Assembly: GCA_029817715.1 (NCBI GenBank)
Contig: JARUPY010000315.1
Location: 62,001-126,000 of the forward strand
DNA: 64,000 nucleotides
Direction of reading: 5' to 3'
Origin: Melastoma dodecandrum
Taxonomy: Eukaryota > Streptophyta > Magnoliopsida > Myrtales > Melastomataceae
A model generated the notes under the pieces. The model did not search any database. It had not been told where the DNA came from and worked only from the letters and a program-made list of their open reading frames with translations. Shown here one piece after another: positions 11,002 through 31,372 of the stretch; positions within the stretch are counted from its first letter, which is position 1, and the number at the start of each line of letters is the position of its first letter. The translations under genes were made by a program, and so were the position numbers.

Positions 11002-13920
11002 AATTCCCTATCTCCGTACCTCCTTTCCCCAGGACTATGATAAAATACACCTCTTTCTTTTCTTTCCCCTGGCTTCTTTTTTGGGAAGGGTTCAGATTAC
11101 TTGTTTTGATGGATTAAGGTTCGGGAAGTAGAGGGAGGGAAGTTGCAGCGCATACTTTTCTAAGGGGCATTTCATTCCCATCTCGTTTTTGGGAAAGTAT
11201 TCTTCTTTTTGGGTTGTGATTGTAGGTTTCCCTGTTACTGTGTTGTCTTTGTCTCCCAACTCCACCCGACTAGAAACGAAAGATGCCGATGTGAGCGGTC
11301 GATGGGTACCGCGGTCGCGGTCACCGGTTCGGACTCCGACCATTTACCGAGCGGGTGCATGATGATGATGCCGACTCGATGATAATGATACCAATGGAAT
11401 TCTTCTACATGCCCCGCCTTTCGCAACATCTTTTTACGTACGTGTCACTGCTTTTCTATGTTCGAACTCTTCACGTGCTTTTATTCCCATTCTAATTCTT
11501 AAACAATCGCATAGTTCGGACTCGGACGAGCCGTGAACGATGTCAAACCAATGGATTGGACACGAAACATGGTCAAAAACTCCGCCTGATCCACCAATGC
11601 ATCGGGCGAATCCCTGCAAGGTTTGCAAAGTCAAGACCTACACAAACACGCCCCCGGAAACACGACTTACTGCGACTCATCGTTGTTACGTATCTGTTTT
11701 TTTATGTACATGAAACGAAAAGGACTTCTAGTATGTCTCGATAAACAAAATTACACCGAGTTCGTATACACTGCACGCTTCCGCTGAAGTCGTTCTCTTC
11801 CGACGGGTGGCACAGGCCATTACGACAAAAGGCGTGACATCTTTTTTTGTAGTACTTACATTTCATTTTAGCCTACAGTGTCAATGCAGGAATACGAATG
11901 AATGAAGCCAAAGCGGGTCGGATTACACATGTTTCGAAAGTACTCCTTTTGTTACTGTATTCCTTTCCTCCCCCTGCTGTTGAAGAATATGTACCAACCA
12001 AACCCCCCTGCCATCCTCCTGTTCATCCCGAAAGCTTCATTTTTGTCATGTAATAAGCCGATGGAACACCACAAAGGAAAGAGTGTAGTGATTTCAACCC
12101 AAAATATCATTTTTCGACCCTAAAATGATTACTTGATGCCGCTTTGAAAACTGAAAACCGATCGTCGAAGTACAATATAACATGGGGGATGGAGACGAAT
12201 TCTCAAGACCCAAATTCTAAAGGATGAACTCTATAAAGAGGAAGTTACTGCAGAGGTAGTCTTTTGTAAATATTAAAGTTGTTTTCCTTTGACGAATGAA
12301 TTACCGTCGTGTTTGTTGGGTTTTTGGTACGAACTGTTTCCTTTGTTGGGCTCGAGGAAGAACGGAGGACGCGTCTTTTCTGATTCCCACATTTGCTGAA
12401 ATTTGGAAAGCAGGCAGACTCAAGTTCTGATTGCATGCCCCTTCAATAACAATGTAATAATATTCGACGAACACCGTATGAAAAATTGGAATACCAATTG
12501 CGACTACACATTTTTAGCTTTAGGGCTGCAACTCGCCTCCCCTTGTTCTAGTTATGGTAAATTTTGAATTCTTTGGACCCTTACGTCGTTTTCCTGCACC
12601 GGAATTTTGGAATGGAATTTTCCTGGACACAGAACTTACAGGGTATCACGGCAGTCCGGTCGATTTCTAAGGGAGATCGAATCCCGTCCGGTGTGGCTCG
12701 GTAGCTGGTTGTTGTGAGAGTTAATATTGGTTACACAAGAACCCCTTGAAACGTTGGTAGAAGATGTCATTTTAAGGAAAAAAAACTTGAGTAACATATT
12801 ACCCTTGTAATAAAGCAATCGAGCTATCTGTCATATTACACGATCATTATTATTGCAATGATGGATCAGATTTATTCGGTGCTCCAGAACCAAACCACAT
12901 TGACATGTATCTTTTATATGAGTCAGTGAGTAATCAAAATCAATAGTCGCCTTCTTTGTCGTGAGAAAAGTCTCATTTTTACTCACTGTATCATATCAAA
13001 CTCTAATTAATGATAATATGGTCCGGACGTGTGGGTAATTTAAAATTAGATTGGCAGAATTATTCCCCCCACGCCATCGGCCCTTCCGACATTAAGAACC
13101 AACGACGGCAATAATTCGTCCCCCTCCGGTCCCCTCCTCTTATCTGGTTGCAGAGGCTGTCGTGAATCATGTTTCACACTTCGTCCTTTATTCTGAGTGA
13201 TGTGAGGGGACAAAATATTTAATAAGTTAGAAGTGCGGATTCGACTTGAAGTGACATTATTTATTTATTTTACATACCACACCACAGGCTCAATGTAAAG
13301 TTCTATAAAATGTTGTTATTTTTCCGTGAGGTTTAGGAAGAAGAGGCGATTTAGAGAGAGAGAGAGAGAGATAGATCATTTTTAAGATTTGACGGCCTCA
13401 TATCGGATTGGTTTTGGTTGGTGTGGGAATGGGAAGGGTTTGATATTGAAGAAAATCACACAAAACAATGGATTGAGGAAAAAGAAAAGAATAAAACAAA
13501 GACAGAGGGATAGAGAGAGAGAGAAGAAGAAGGAAGGGACGTCCTGCTTGATTTTGACAGTGAAAGGGCAGGCAGAGAGGGTCATGCTTTTTACTTTGGA
13601 GGACCCTCCCCCCAGAGATTACCTGCAAGTACGTGTCGACCCTCCATTTGCATAAAAATCAAACCCCGAAAAATTATTAGGACGAACAATGTTTTTCTTT
13701 TGGTTCTTGGGAATGGGTTGGATTGTTTGTTACCAACCTCTAATAAATCAGACAAACATGGGCCTTATTTACCCCCAGTGAGATGGACCTGGACTTGTTG
13801 CGACGGCCCAATTGGGCCCATCTCTTATTCCCTTTCCGTCTTGTGAATAAGCCCATTAAAACCTCAACTGTTAAATAATATTTTATACGACGGTAGTCCC
13901 GTCCCCTTTGCCGTGGCCCG
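11002..13920. other. Intergenic region between the MADS gene and ALF4 (divergent promoters)
   Basis: About 2.9 kb between two divergently transcribed genes, so it carries both promoters. I see (GA)n microsatellites at about 13352-13372 and 13512-13533. No open frame here has a recognisable domain, and the AT-rich 11.7-13.3 kb part shows no clear inverted repeat. Confidence 0.5.
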
Positions 13921-16900
13921 ATGGACGCCGACCGCAGCGACACGACGACGGCGACGAGCCCTTTCTTGCCTCGTCTCCGCCGTATCCTCGACTCCTGCTC
14001 CGACGTAATCGTCCTTCCGCCTCATTCGCTTTCTTTTGCTCTTCTCCCTTCGCACGCGACCTCTTTCGACTCTAGTTATCGCTTGGTCGCAGTCCGTTGA
14101 GAGGGAAGACTTCGTCGAGATCGAGAATTCGGTCTCGGAGCTGGTTGTGCTGCTGGAGGAAGTGCTTCTCTCGGCTGGATGCGAGGACGCCGGAGACGCG
14201 GCTGAGGTTCTGGACGAGATCAGTGGATATGTCCAATCTTCCTCCACTAGCGAGGTAAATCTTTTCTAAACCGTTCCCTTAGCGCTGTAACTTTGTGACC
14301 GGCTCGTTCCTCTAATCGTCTTTGGCTTTTCTTTCTTTGGTTTTCCTTTGCAGGCGGTTGTTGATGCGGTGTCCTTTGAGCTGCCCAAGGTGATTTGTAG
14401 GTTCTCCGGGACTAACTTACGCCTCATGAAGTCCGTCGATGATGTCATCGACCGTCTCGTGATGAGATGCAATCCACGGGATATGCTCACGATTTTTTGC
14501 GCGGTGTGTTTTTCACGTTCATCTCTACATATGTCGAATGGCATATATCCTCTTGTTCATGCCGATAGCCGTAGCCATTTGGAGGCTAATTTTTCCTTGT
14601 AGCTTAGAACTTAGAAATATCACTGTGTTATCTCGTTTCCGTTCCTTCATGATCACATATTCTGTCTTCCCCTTGAGCCAAACTGCACTTGACCTGAGTG
14701 TATTCGCGACGGCTGACCGGTTCAAATATTTGCCCTTTTGTGTATCGAACTTGCAGAAACAATTTCTCGAGTTCTCAGTCAGTAGTTGTGTTATTTAAAA
14801 TATTGCTTTCTTGGGAATTTGTGGATGATATCTTCTGGAGATAAGGTTTATGTAAAGACCAGTGTTTGTTTATTGAGTTCTGACAATTATGGTTGTTGGT
14901 CTTTATAATGTGGGTTACGTGTATCGACCCACCGAAATAAGGACAGTGTTCTTCTGTTTATCTGCCCATTGCTCATTAGTGTTGTCCCTCTTCAGTTAGT
15001 TTCTTCTTTTCTGATGTTGCCTTGTGTTTTTATTTTCTATCAGGCTTTAGATTGCGAGGATGAGAATGTTAAGCTCCCTGGTTACTGTGCCCCTATCTTT
15101 AGCGGTATCTCTAAAGGTAGGCATTACCTGGGCTTGCCTAAAAATCCACAATCATTTATTCATGCTGCCGAAAGGGATTGCCCCGTTCCAATCTTAGAAC
15201 ATTAACAACAATCAGGCCTTTATCGGCTACATGGATCCCCAGCCACCATTGTTCCAATATTAGAAATTTCTTAAATGGATGGGTTTTCATCGAGGCATGT
15301 GACCTTCTCACTTATGTCTTTTGGATATAAGGTTATTTGGTACTCTCAATTGTATTATAGATGCTGCCTGTCATCCTACTTTCTTTTATATAACGATCTC
15401 TAATTTGCAAGTTATGCATTTTTCCTGAGTTATTCATATTTCACATGAACAGTAACTTTTAACTAACGGAATTATTGAATGTTTATTACTCTATCCTGCT
15501 TCTGACAATGCATGGTCCACATGGCTGTTCTCTATGATGCTTCAGTTTTCCTGTTAATCAAGAGGCATCACCTCAATCAGATAAAGGCTGCTGTCCCTGT
15601 TATTGTACGAGCATTGGAGCTGGTAGCTTTAGATGCTATTGCTGAGGACTATAAATTAGATGATTTGTTCGTCAGGGCTATTGGTGTTGCTAGTTCTGTG
15701 GTTGAAGTCTCAGTGAAGTTGGTTGTTCCCAATTCTCCTTTTAGGATGTTCCGTGTTTTTGTCTTTGACAGCATCTAATACAGACTACTTGACAGGAAGG
15801 CGAACTAAGTGAGAAGCTCCATGCTCTGCTTGGATTGTTTGTCTTACAGATTGTGGTTGGTTTACCTATTTTCACTATTTATGCATTACTCTGGTAAATG
15901 TATATTCTCGGATTTTTCTTGTTATAATGCGCTCGCAGACACATTTTTCAGTTGGCATGGGCAATGACTTATCGGGTTGTCTCCCACTTGTCTCCCAACT
16001 GTCACCCATTTTCCACTATTGTGGCTTTTCCTATATCGGATTAATGACGGGGTCTACTGTCGATACTATGCTTAGCTACTTCCAGGCAGGTAATTCACCA
16101 TTTTCTTGTTGCTGTTTGATTAATTAATTACAAGGCAAGTCTGTGAATTTTTATAGTTTGTTTGGATTTCACTTCTATTGCTTAGATGAAGAAGACAAAT
16201 CCATGATTTCTCCAACTTATGTCATGTGTGGAGGAGTTCTTTCAGGTATTCAATGTTATCAGAATGCTCTTATATTCAACAGTCCTTTTTGTCATACCTG
16301 TGCGTAGTTTGATTGGATATTGCCTTTGGTGCAGTGATCTTGGGAATTTTCTTTGCTGATGTGATGCAATTCATCGATGGGGATTTCATTTTAGCTCAGA
16401 ATGAACTACGACATAACCAGTGGAAAAGATGGCAAGCGATCGGAATGTTTAGGCACATATTCACCGTCAGTCACGTTCCTTGGACATTAAGGAACCAGGC
16501 GATTGACTTCCTATTGTTCATAACAGAAGGGACTCCTGTAGCTGAAGTTGAAGTTGAAAATATGGATGTTACTTCCATTGCTCCCAGCATTTTCGCTACT
16601 TTGCAGGTATTATGACTAGTCATTGGAAATTCTGCAGTCAACTTACTTTCTCCTTATTTCTGTTTCTTCTTTTTCACAGGGCATTATAATGGTGATCATG
16701 TACGCAGCTGAAGGGACCCTGAGAAAGAAAGCTTTTAGTGCCTTGAAAAGGGTGAGGAAATCACTTCATAGGATGCTATTTGTTTCTTAGGTTGCATGCC
16801 TCTTTATGCTCTTTGCATAATCATGGAGACTTTTAAACAAGCGTATGCCCCCAAAACCAGAAGTTTAACAGATTAGATGTTGAAGTTGAACCTGTTATGA

Positions 16901-18288
16901 TGTATAGAGTAGTATAGTTGTGTCCTTCCTCGAGTGCTTTCTTTTACTTTTAACTTCTTCTTGTCTTCTAGTTTTTAAGGGAATGGAAGCTGTGTTGATT
17001 TGATTGTTGTTTATTGTAGTGGTCTAGGCTTGCAGAAGTAAGAGGTATCATTTCGATCTTACTATTGTACTTTAAAATCCAACTCTTTTTGAGTTCTGAC
17101 TCACAGGTGCTTGCTGACTCCCCAGTATCACAAAGATATGACATCTTGAAGTCTTTGATTATAAATAGTCAATCCTCTTCCATGGTAATTCTTTGTTTTT
17201 GCTTTTTAACTCAATAGGAGAGGCTTCTGATTGTTTGATTTGCATGTGTTTTAGCCGTTCAAAATGCAACTTGCAGATTGGAATTCTTTTAGATTGCATG
17301 AGAGAGATAATGCAAATGGAAAGTAATGTGAATATTTCAAGAGGAACTCCAGACCTTTTGGAAAGAGGACGATGTCAGAAGGCATCATTAGCATGTGCCC
17401 CGGTGCTTGAATTGGTGGAGATGGTTTTGAGGCCATCTAAAGGCGGTCCTCCAGATCTTTCTGAGCAGAGTGATGCTGTATGTACTTTGTAAAACACCTT
17501 GTCTTCCTTGTTGCATTCTCTTGTCATCCGTTACCTAACCTGCATAAACAAAGAGATACAGCTGAAGCGCGCTCATCAGTAAGATCTTGTCAGATGCTTT
17601 TATGGTTCCCTTCACAGATGCTTTTCGATGTTTAAGCCTTCAACAGTCCTAGTTCAGATTATTGGTATTGTCATGTTGTAGAGTTCTTGAATGTTTTAAC
17701 ATTCAACTCACCCTGATCCAAATATTGTCTGCCAATGAAGATTAAATAATCTCAGTATTTCATTGCCTTCCGTTTACAATGACTAACGATGATTAACTTG
17801 CTTCTTTGTCAGGTTCTATCTGCCCTCAATTTGTACAGATTTGCATTGCTAAGGGACTCTCGAGGTAGAAATATTCTCTGATAGTTTTGAACTAGTCCCT
17901 TCTGTTTCTGTCCATTGATGATAATCTTTGACGTTCCATCTTGTTGGAATACTTTCATGTGTGCGTTCATCTTCCACTAATAGGGTTTTAAATTAAACCC
18001 AGCGACATATTTATTATTGATTAAACCATATCCGAGTCTGATTCTCTTGTGATCGCAGGTTCTGGGATAAATCCTACGGGCATACTAGTGGAGGCTAATC
18101 TGAAGAAAGCCTACTATGAATGGTTTCTTCCTCTAAGAACACTGTTGAATGGCATATTGGAAAAGAGCAAGCATGAGTCTGACCAATTTGATGATATGGT
18201 CTCTTTCCTAAACCGGGTAGAATTAGTGCTTCACCGCTGTATTGAACTTGTGGAAGAAAAGTTGCACCACAAGGCACTAACTTTCTGA
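13921..18288 (+). CDS. ALF4: Aberrant root formation protein 4 (glomulin-like)
   Basis: Fourteen exons: 13921-14004, 14093-14254, 14354-14503, 15044-15116, 15546-15721, 15796-15855, 15939-16089, 16186-16245, 16335-16606, 16680-16751, 17107-17184, 17277-17477, 17813-17864 and 18059-18288. They give 606 residues, close to Arabidopsis ALF4 (about 626). Family blocks seen include FELPKVICRFSG, RCNPRDMLTIFCA, NELRHNQWKRWQAIGMFRH and LRKKAFSALKR. The protein should be an all-helical repeat fold like human glomulin. Known role: ALF4 is required for lateral root initiation and inhibits SCF ubiquitin ligases by binding RBX1, acting in auxin and gibberellin signalling. The 88-nt first intron is needed; reading through it meets an early stop. 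The stop codon lies only 70 bp from the stop of the convergent RimP-like gene. Confidence 0.93.
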
Positions 18289-18358
18289 TAGCACAAGCCC
18301 TTGGTTCATTAGTAATGTTAGGAAAAACTAATCTAGTATGTCTTCACCAATTACCTTG

Positions 18359-20360
18359 CTAAGAATCGATATGAAGAGTTACTTTCCTGCACATGGCATG
18401 GGGCAGTTTTAGCCTCCAGTCTTTCTGTTTTCGACTCAAGGGTCTTCCTTTTGCTTGAGGATCTCTATTCTCCTTTACATCAGCCAGTCTCCAGACACAA
18501 GTAGCCGACTCTGTCTCAACAGAATCCAGAAAGAAAACTCCAGTTTTTTCGGAGTTAATGGACTCTCCTTCAACATATGTCACAACCATTGCCATGTCCT
18601 GGAAACGTGATAAGTCATCGGGCACCTTTAATAACCTCTCTGCTCCAGGAGAAGAAACCTTTTGGAGAAACGTATAGTCAGAATTTACTTGAGAAATGTA
18701 AACAAAAATAAAGAAAAAGGCAACTCAATTGACTGAAGAGAAAACTTTTACCTCCAATGCCAAGTTGTCTGGTAATTTTCCCAATGAACCAGCTTCATCC
18801 AGTCTTTTCTTGTATTCATGGCTATAGCTTTCAATCTCCTCCATATCGGGGCATCCATATCTTATAAAAAAAGCAAGAAAGTATAGTTGAACTAAATCAA
18901 AACAATGCAACAGATCAAGTCTATACGTTACACAAGTTGAACTGAGCTTCTAATGAACTAACTCAAACATGCGCACGGTGTAAGATAATATATGAGGTAA
19001 GAGAAAGCCCCGCAAGCACATGCTTCTTGCATGATAAAATGATTTGTGGATTCTTATGAAGCACCGTAGATAGAAAAAAAAAACAACTCTTTCGACATAA
19101 GAAGAAACTTACTTGCTCGACAATTTGTCAATTCTCACGTAAATGTAACCACGTGGAGTAGTCCTAAAAGCAAAGAGCTTCATATCATCACCAAACAGAG
19201 AAAGGACCTCCTGTGCAATGGAAAGAGCATGCTCTCCCCAGGGAACATTTTGTAAGACTATTCCACCGCCGTCTGCACCATCACCAATCTGTACTACTAT
19301 ATTAACGACCAATAATCAAACAACAGTGACAGAAATATATGAGTAGAAATTACCTTAGGCTCGTAATCCTCATCCTCTTCCCATTCATCAATAGACTCAT
19401 TACCATCATCAAGATCATCTACAATTTAATGTAATCAGGGAAAAAAATGAAAGAAGCCTGAATTAAATAAGGTACTCATCACGACCACTTGAACTAACCA
19501 CAATGGTGATCCAAGTTAGCACACTACAGTTGATCTCAAGTAATAATGGAACGGAAAGCTCTTTCATGTTCACAACATGGCACCAAAAATACTGATTTGA
19601 GTAATAAACAAATGCAGGCAGCGGTTGTCGCTAATAGCAACAAAGAAATGGTTCAAATATAATCCACCTCTTCAACATGGCCAAATAACAGAATTACATT
19701 GATCCTCACGCTAAGTGAAAAGCATGATCCAGAGTCACAATCTAACTCAAGGAACGTGATCAAATCAATGAAATACGACACACATCTTAACCTTAAGTTG
19801 ATCTTTTACACTCAACAAATGGTAAGGTGGGCTCAAGAAACGAGTGATTGCTATCGGAAGTAATGATAACGGTGGAGACTTAGCTACTATAGCAATACCG
19901 AAGCTCTTCATTAGACAGGGAGTAAAATTAACCGATAGGAACGTTTCCAGAAAACCGAGAGAGACGAAACTAAACAGAACGGCGCCATGTCGTATGATCA
20001 TGAGGCCGTTCATCAGTCGGAAGCATCAAGCGAAAGCTCACCGGAGGGGGAGGGAATGTAGCGGCTGCCAAGATCAGTATCGTCGTCGCCAGAGGGAGCG
20101 CTCCTGGTACTGAGTCCGAAGCAACGCTCGAGCGAAGGCGACGTAAAAGCGGAAGAAGGCGGGGGAACGAAACGAGAAGAGGAGAGGCGTGCGAGGGGTG
20201 CGGGCGTCGTCCGATAAGAAGAAGAGTAGAAAGCAGTTGATAGGCTGGGGAAGTTGTAACAGCTACTGATGCTACAGCAGCGGTGGTAGAATCGACGACC
20301 GGATGAGAGAAGAGAAAGGCGGGGGAAGAGGAGGAGGAGATGCGTCGCCTTAGCCGCCAT
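18359..20360 (-). CDS. Organelle-targeted RimP-like protein (UPF0090/DUF150)
   Basis: Five minus-strand exons, 20360-20042, 19418-19354, 19288-19113, 18860-18752 and 18658-18359, give 322 residues. The first 90 residues are rich in Ser, Arg, Leu and Ala with few acids, as in a chloroplast or mitochondrial transit peptide. An acidic linker follows (DDLDDGNESIDEWEEDED). The RimP N-domain is seen in HALSIAQEVLSLFGDDMKLFAF and GYIYVRIDKLSSKYG, ending with the hallmark VSSPGAER just after an exon boundary. A plant-specific C-terminal part of about 90 residues follows. Bacterial RimP assists 30S ribosome maturation, so a role in organelle 16S/30S assembly is inferred. In the phase-1 first exon the GTGAGC donor is preferred over a longer frame. 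It lies just downstream of SIK1, the same neighbour as in Arabidopsis (At1g69210/At1g69220, from memory). Confidence 0.88.
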
Positions 20361-20957
20361 TTTAGCCAGCCTCAGCGGGGAAGGGTTGGTCTTGTGCGCC
20401 TGGGTTTGTAGGGGTGGTCCGGTTTAGATCCCTCCTACTATTCCCAGTGTCAGGGTTTTGCTCCAAAAAATTGAACAAAATAAGTGACGACGACGGAATA
20501 AAGTTTTAAATTTTTTTTTTATCGATCCTCTCTTTCACTCCATTTTCTTCCAACATAAAATCCTCGTCCAAGAAAATGATTCGCTTTGGCGTGAAATTCG
20601 GGTCTCATTGAAACATCATATTCTTTTGTGTTACAGTGCGTCGGATATATGTTTAATATTAAACGGGTTCAACAAATTGAAATATAAATACTAATTTCAT
20701 ATACAAATCGGAAGGCATGTATCAAAACTTGGGTACATACAGAATCTGTGACATTTCTCCTTATATTTAAATCTCGGTATCATCTATTCGATATACTTGG
20801 TTCGTCGATCGTAGTTTGTTATTTTTTTTAAATCATCAAACCTTTGCCGTGGAAATAATAGAGGGAAGGAAAAAAAAAAGGGGCTTAAGAATATTTTAAC
20901 TTGACAAACACAACACATGAGCGAGAGAGATCTTACAATAAATAGCCTACGAGAATC
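20361..20957. other. Intergenic spacer, RimP-like promoter and SIK1 3' flank
   Basis: About 600 bp between two minus-strand genes. It includes the RimP-like 5' region and the probable SIK1 3' UTR. It is AT-rich beyond 20500 with several A and T runs. Nothing else is recognised. Confidence 0.5.
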
Positions 20958-28366
<7,409 letters not shown>

Positions 28367-29319
28367 GGGATCCCGGCGAGCGGTTGGATCAGTCAGTGGG
28401 AGGTCGCAAGGTCATTTCAACTGGCGGACAAATTGGGCTTCAAAAGAGTCGCTAAAACAGGCTAAACGCTTTCTGTTTTGAAGAAACATACAAGGACCAA
28501 TGGAAATGAATAGTTAATTTTAATTATTTTGATTGATCGATGCTGGATGGACTTATGTGACCGAGGTACAGTTCCTAAATAATGTGACTTTCATAATATT
28601 TCACAAAATAATAAATTAATAATTTTTAAAATTCATCGAATATTTTAGATCAACTGAGTTTAATTTCTCTAAAGACCTTATTAGGAATTTTAAAAAATCG
28701 GAATTAGAAAACTCGATTTTATGGTGTCTAGTATGACACGTAAAATCAGATTTCAAAATTCCAACTTCAATATTTTTATACTGAAATTGGGTTTATAAAT
28801 TTTAAAAATATTTACCTATTTAAAAAATTCGAGACAATGGATGAGAGTATAAGAGAGTAAGAATGGAAGGGGAAAATAATCAATGAGCGTAGGTTTCACT
28901 ATTTCTTTTTTTTTACCTTAAAATGGGATAATCTCGTCTCCCTCTTCTACATTCACATTAGAACGATGACACGACAAGACACACGTGGAATGGGATGAGA
29001 TCGGATTTATAAAGTCAAATTTCATGTCATCTATCACTACGAAAACGGAGTCCGATTCCATGTCATCTATCATAGCACTATGAAATCAAGGTCCATTTCG
29101 TCTCCACTGATATGAAGTTGGACTTTAAGTCTGTTTTCCTTCTTAATTAAAATCGTACTTAAGTTCGATTATTATTTTAAAAATTTCAAAACTTCTTATA
29201 TTATTTGAAGAAATATTCTTTCGAATAACATTAATTAGGTACAAACCTTCCGGATATTACTAAGAAACACACTATTTGGGGAAAAATAATGATAAAATAT
29301 CATATGATAATATTATTTA
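28367..29319. other. Intergenic, SIK1 upstream region with degenerate repeats
   Basis: Upstream of SIK1. AT-rich, with recurring short phrases such as 'ggatttataaa' and 'catgtcatctatca' in the 28.73-29.13 kb part. Similar phrasing recurs near 37365-37450, suggesting relics of one dispersed repeat family. No gene is seen. Confidence 0.4.
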
Positions 29320-30687
29320 GGACACGGCTAACGTCCCGTCTCCTAGACGTCACGCCATGTACGAAGCTGACGTCGGTTTTTCGTACAAATATACGAAAGC
29401 CGACGTTGTTTTCGTACATTTGATGTAAGCACCGACATTAATTTCATATATATCTCGTACACTTTTCGTACATTTGTATGGTTTTTTACAAAAAATCTCG
29501 TAATATGTACATTTTTTGACATTGTACATATTTCGTACACGTGTACAATTAATGTACGAGTAATATACATTTGTACATTTTTCGTAAATTACTATGAGTT
29601 TGTTGACTCTTGTACATATGTATGAAATAAGTTGTACACATTCTTACATTAGTTGTACATATGTACGAAAAAAGTACAAAGTCAAAAATTATACATCTCC
29701 CCCTACTTCGTACATATTTTATACATATGTACAAGAATTTTCTAACAAACTCGGAGTAATATACGAATAATGTACATACGTAAATTATTCGTACATTAGT
29801 TGTACATACGTACAAAAAGTGTACAAATGCAAAACATATACATCTCCTCTTATTTCCTACATATTTCATACATATGTACAAGTCTTTTACAACAAATCCA
29901 GAATAATGTACGAATAATGTATATTCGTACATTACTGGTGCATATATACGAAAAAGTACAAAGTCAAAACATGTACACCTCCTCATATTTCGTACGAATT
30001 TCATATATATTCACCAGAATTTCCCAGCAAACCTAGAGTAATGTACCAATAATGTACATGTACATTATTCGTACATTACATGTACATATGTACGGCAAAT
30101 GTACAACTTCAAAACTTGTTTAACTCTCCCTATATTCGTACATATGTACAAGAATTTTTCTACAAGCCCAGAGTAATATACTAATAATGTACATGTACAA
30201 TATTCATACATTACTTGTATATATGTACGAATAATGTACAATGGCAAAACATGTACACCTCCTATTATGTTCGTACATATGTATAAGAACTTCCACTCAA
30301 CTCCATAGTAATGCACGACAAGTGTACGTGTACATTATTCGTACAATACTTGTACACATGTGTTTAATGTACAATGTCAAAAGATGTACATCTCATCTTA
30401 TTTCGTACATATGTACAATAATTAGCTAAATCCCATAGAAATGTACAAAAAATATACATTAATTGTACACATGTACAAAATATGTACAATATCAAAAAAT
30501 ATACGTATCAGAGTTTTCGTACAAAACCATACTAATGAAAAAAAATGTACGAGATATGTATGAAATTAACGTCGGTGCTTACGTCAAATGTAAGAAATTC
30601 ACATTAGCTTTTGTACATTTGTACGAAAAATGGACGTCGGCTTCGTACGTGGCGGGACGTACCGAAGACGGGACGTTAGCCCCTTCC
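29320..30687. mobile_element. Non-autonomous inverted-repeat (fold-back/MITE-like) DNA element
   Basis: The left end (GGACACGGCTAACGTCCCG) and the reverse complement of the right end (GGAAGGGGCTAACGTCCCG) match closely. The match continues inward with moderate divergence through about 29556 on the left and from about 30450 on the right, so terminal inverted repeats are about 235 bp. The interior is a tandem array of GTAC-rich units and codes for nothing credible. Flanks TATTATTTA and TATTATTAT are a possible imperfect 9-bp target duplication (7 of 9), but a simple TA duplication is also possible. The superfamily is therefore open; long TIRs favour Mutator-like or fold-back. Total length is about 1.37 kb. 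Confidence 0.75.
29674..30500. repeat. Degenerate tandem array inside the fold-back element (about seven units)
   Basis: An anchor of the form GTACAA(n)2-3CAAAA recurs at 29674, 29821, 29956, 30101, 30236, 30369 and 30484, giving periods of 147, 135, 145, 135, 133 and 115 bp. Each unit also holds an ATCTCC-like or ACCTCC-like word, then TTCGTACATA, then a hairpin-forming pair around AATGTACGAATAATGTAC and its complement. The density of the palindromes GTAC and TGTACA is exceptional. Reading frames within it are Tyr/Val/Ile-rich by-products on both strands. Confidence 0.8.
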
Positions 30688-31372
30688 TATTATTATAGGA
30701 AATCATTTCAATCTAAACTTCTTTTTAAATATTAAATTTGGCATGATTATTTTCTACAGTGTGTTGTCTCACTCTCAAAAACACACTGAAGACTGGGTGA
30801 GCATCGGTTCAACTTTGGCTAACTAAATTCAAAATTTAAGAAAAACATTAATGATTTATCAATCCCAACGTTTCGGCTAATCAATCTAATCTACGGAAAA
30901 TATTCGGTTTGTTTGTGATTAATTTTACCAATCATTACAAATATATTGATAAAAAATTTAAATAAAGTAATTTTTCATAATGTTTAATACACCACGAACA
31001 AACAAAATACGTCTATGTTCGATATTAAGTACAAATACATCTCGTAATACTAGCCAACTTTTTTAAAAAAATTAATAAATAATATTTAATTACCCAATTT
31101 ACTAATTTAATTTTTTAACTTTTCATGATAAATTGACCTTTTTTATTTTTTACCAAAGGCACTCAATTATCAAAATTTATAATTTTCTTTAATCATTAAC
31201 CAAATCGAAATCGATTCAGATAATTCGCATTAATAAATATTTGCGTTATTAAAAGAATTCGATAAAATAAAATAAAAATTACTCAAAAGAGAGATATAAA
31301 TATTAAATAATTAATAAAGTTCCTTGATTAAAACAAAATTACAGGCCTAATTATTTATATTTAATTCCATAT
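30688..31372. other. AT-rich intergenic spacer
   Basis: About 690 bp of very AT-rich sequence between the element and the CDC48B stop codon. No gene, RNA or repeat structure is recognised. Confidence 0.5.

Noticed and set aside
13382..13655. Overlapping 67-88 codon frames upstream of ALF4
   Set aside because: They rest on (GA)n and A-rich low-complexity sequence and show no family features.
29549..30429. Several Tyr/Val/Ile-rich frames of 60-150 codons on both strands
   Set aside because: They are translations of the GTAC-rich tandem units; the same pattern repeats on both strands and no domain is seen.
29674..30500. CRISPR-like regular spacing of repeats
   Set aside because: Units are degenerate, the 'spacers' are also repeated, and the host is a plant; this is the interior of an inverted-repeat element.
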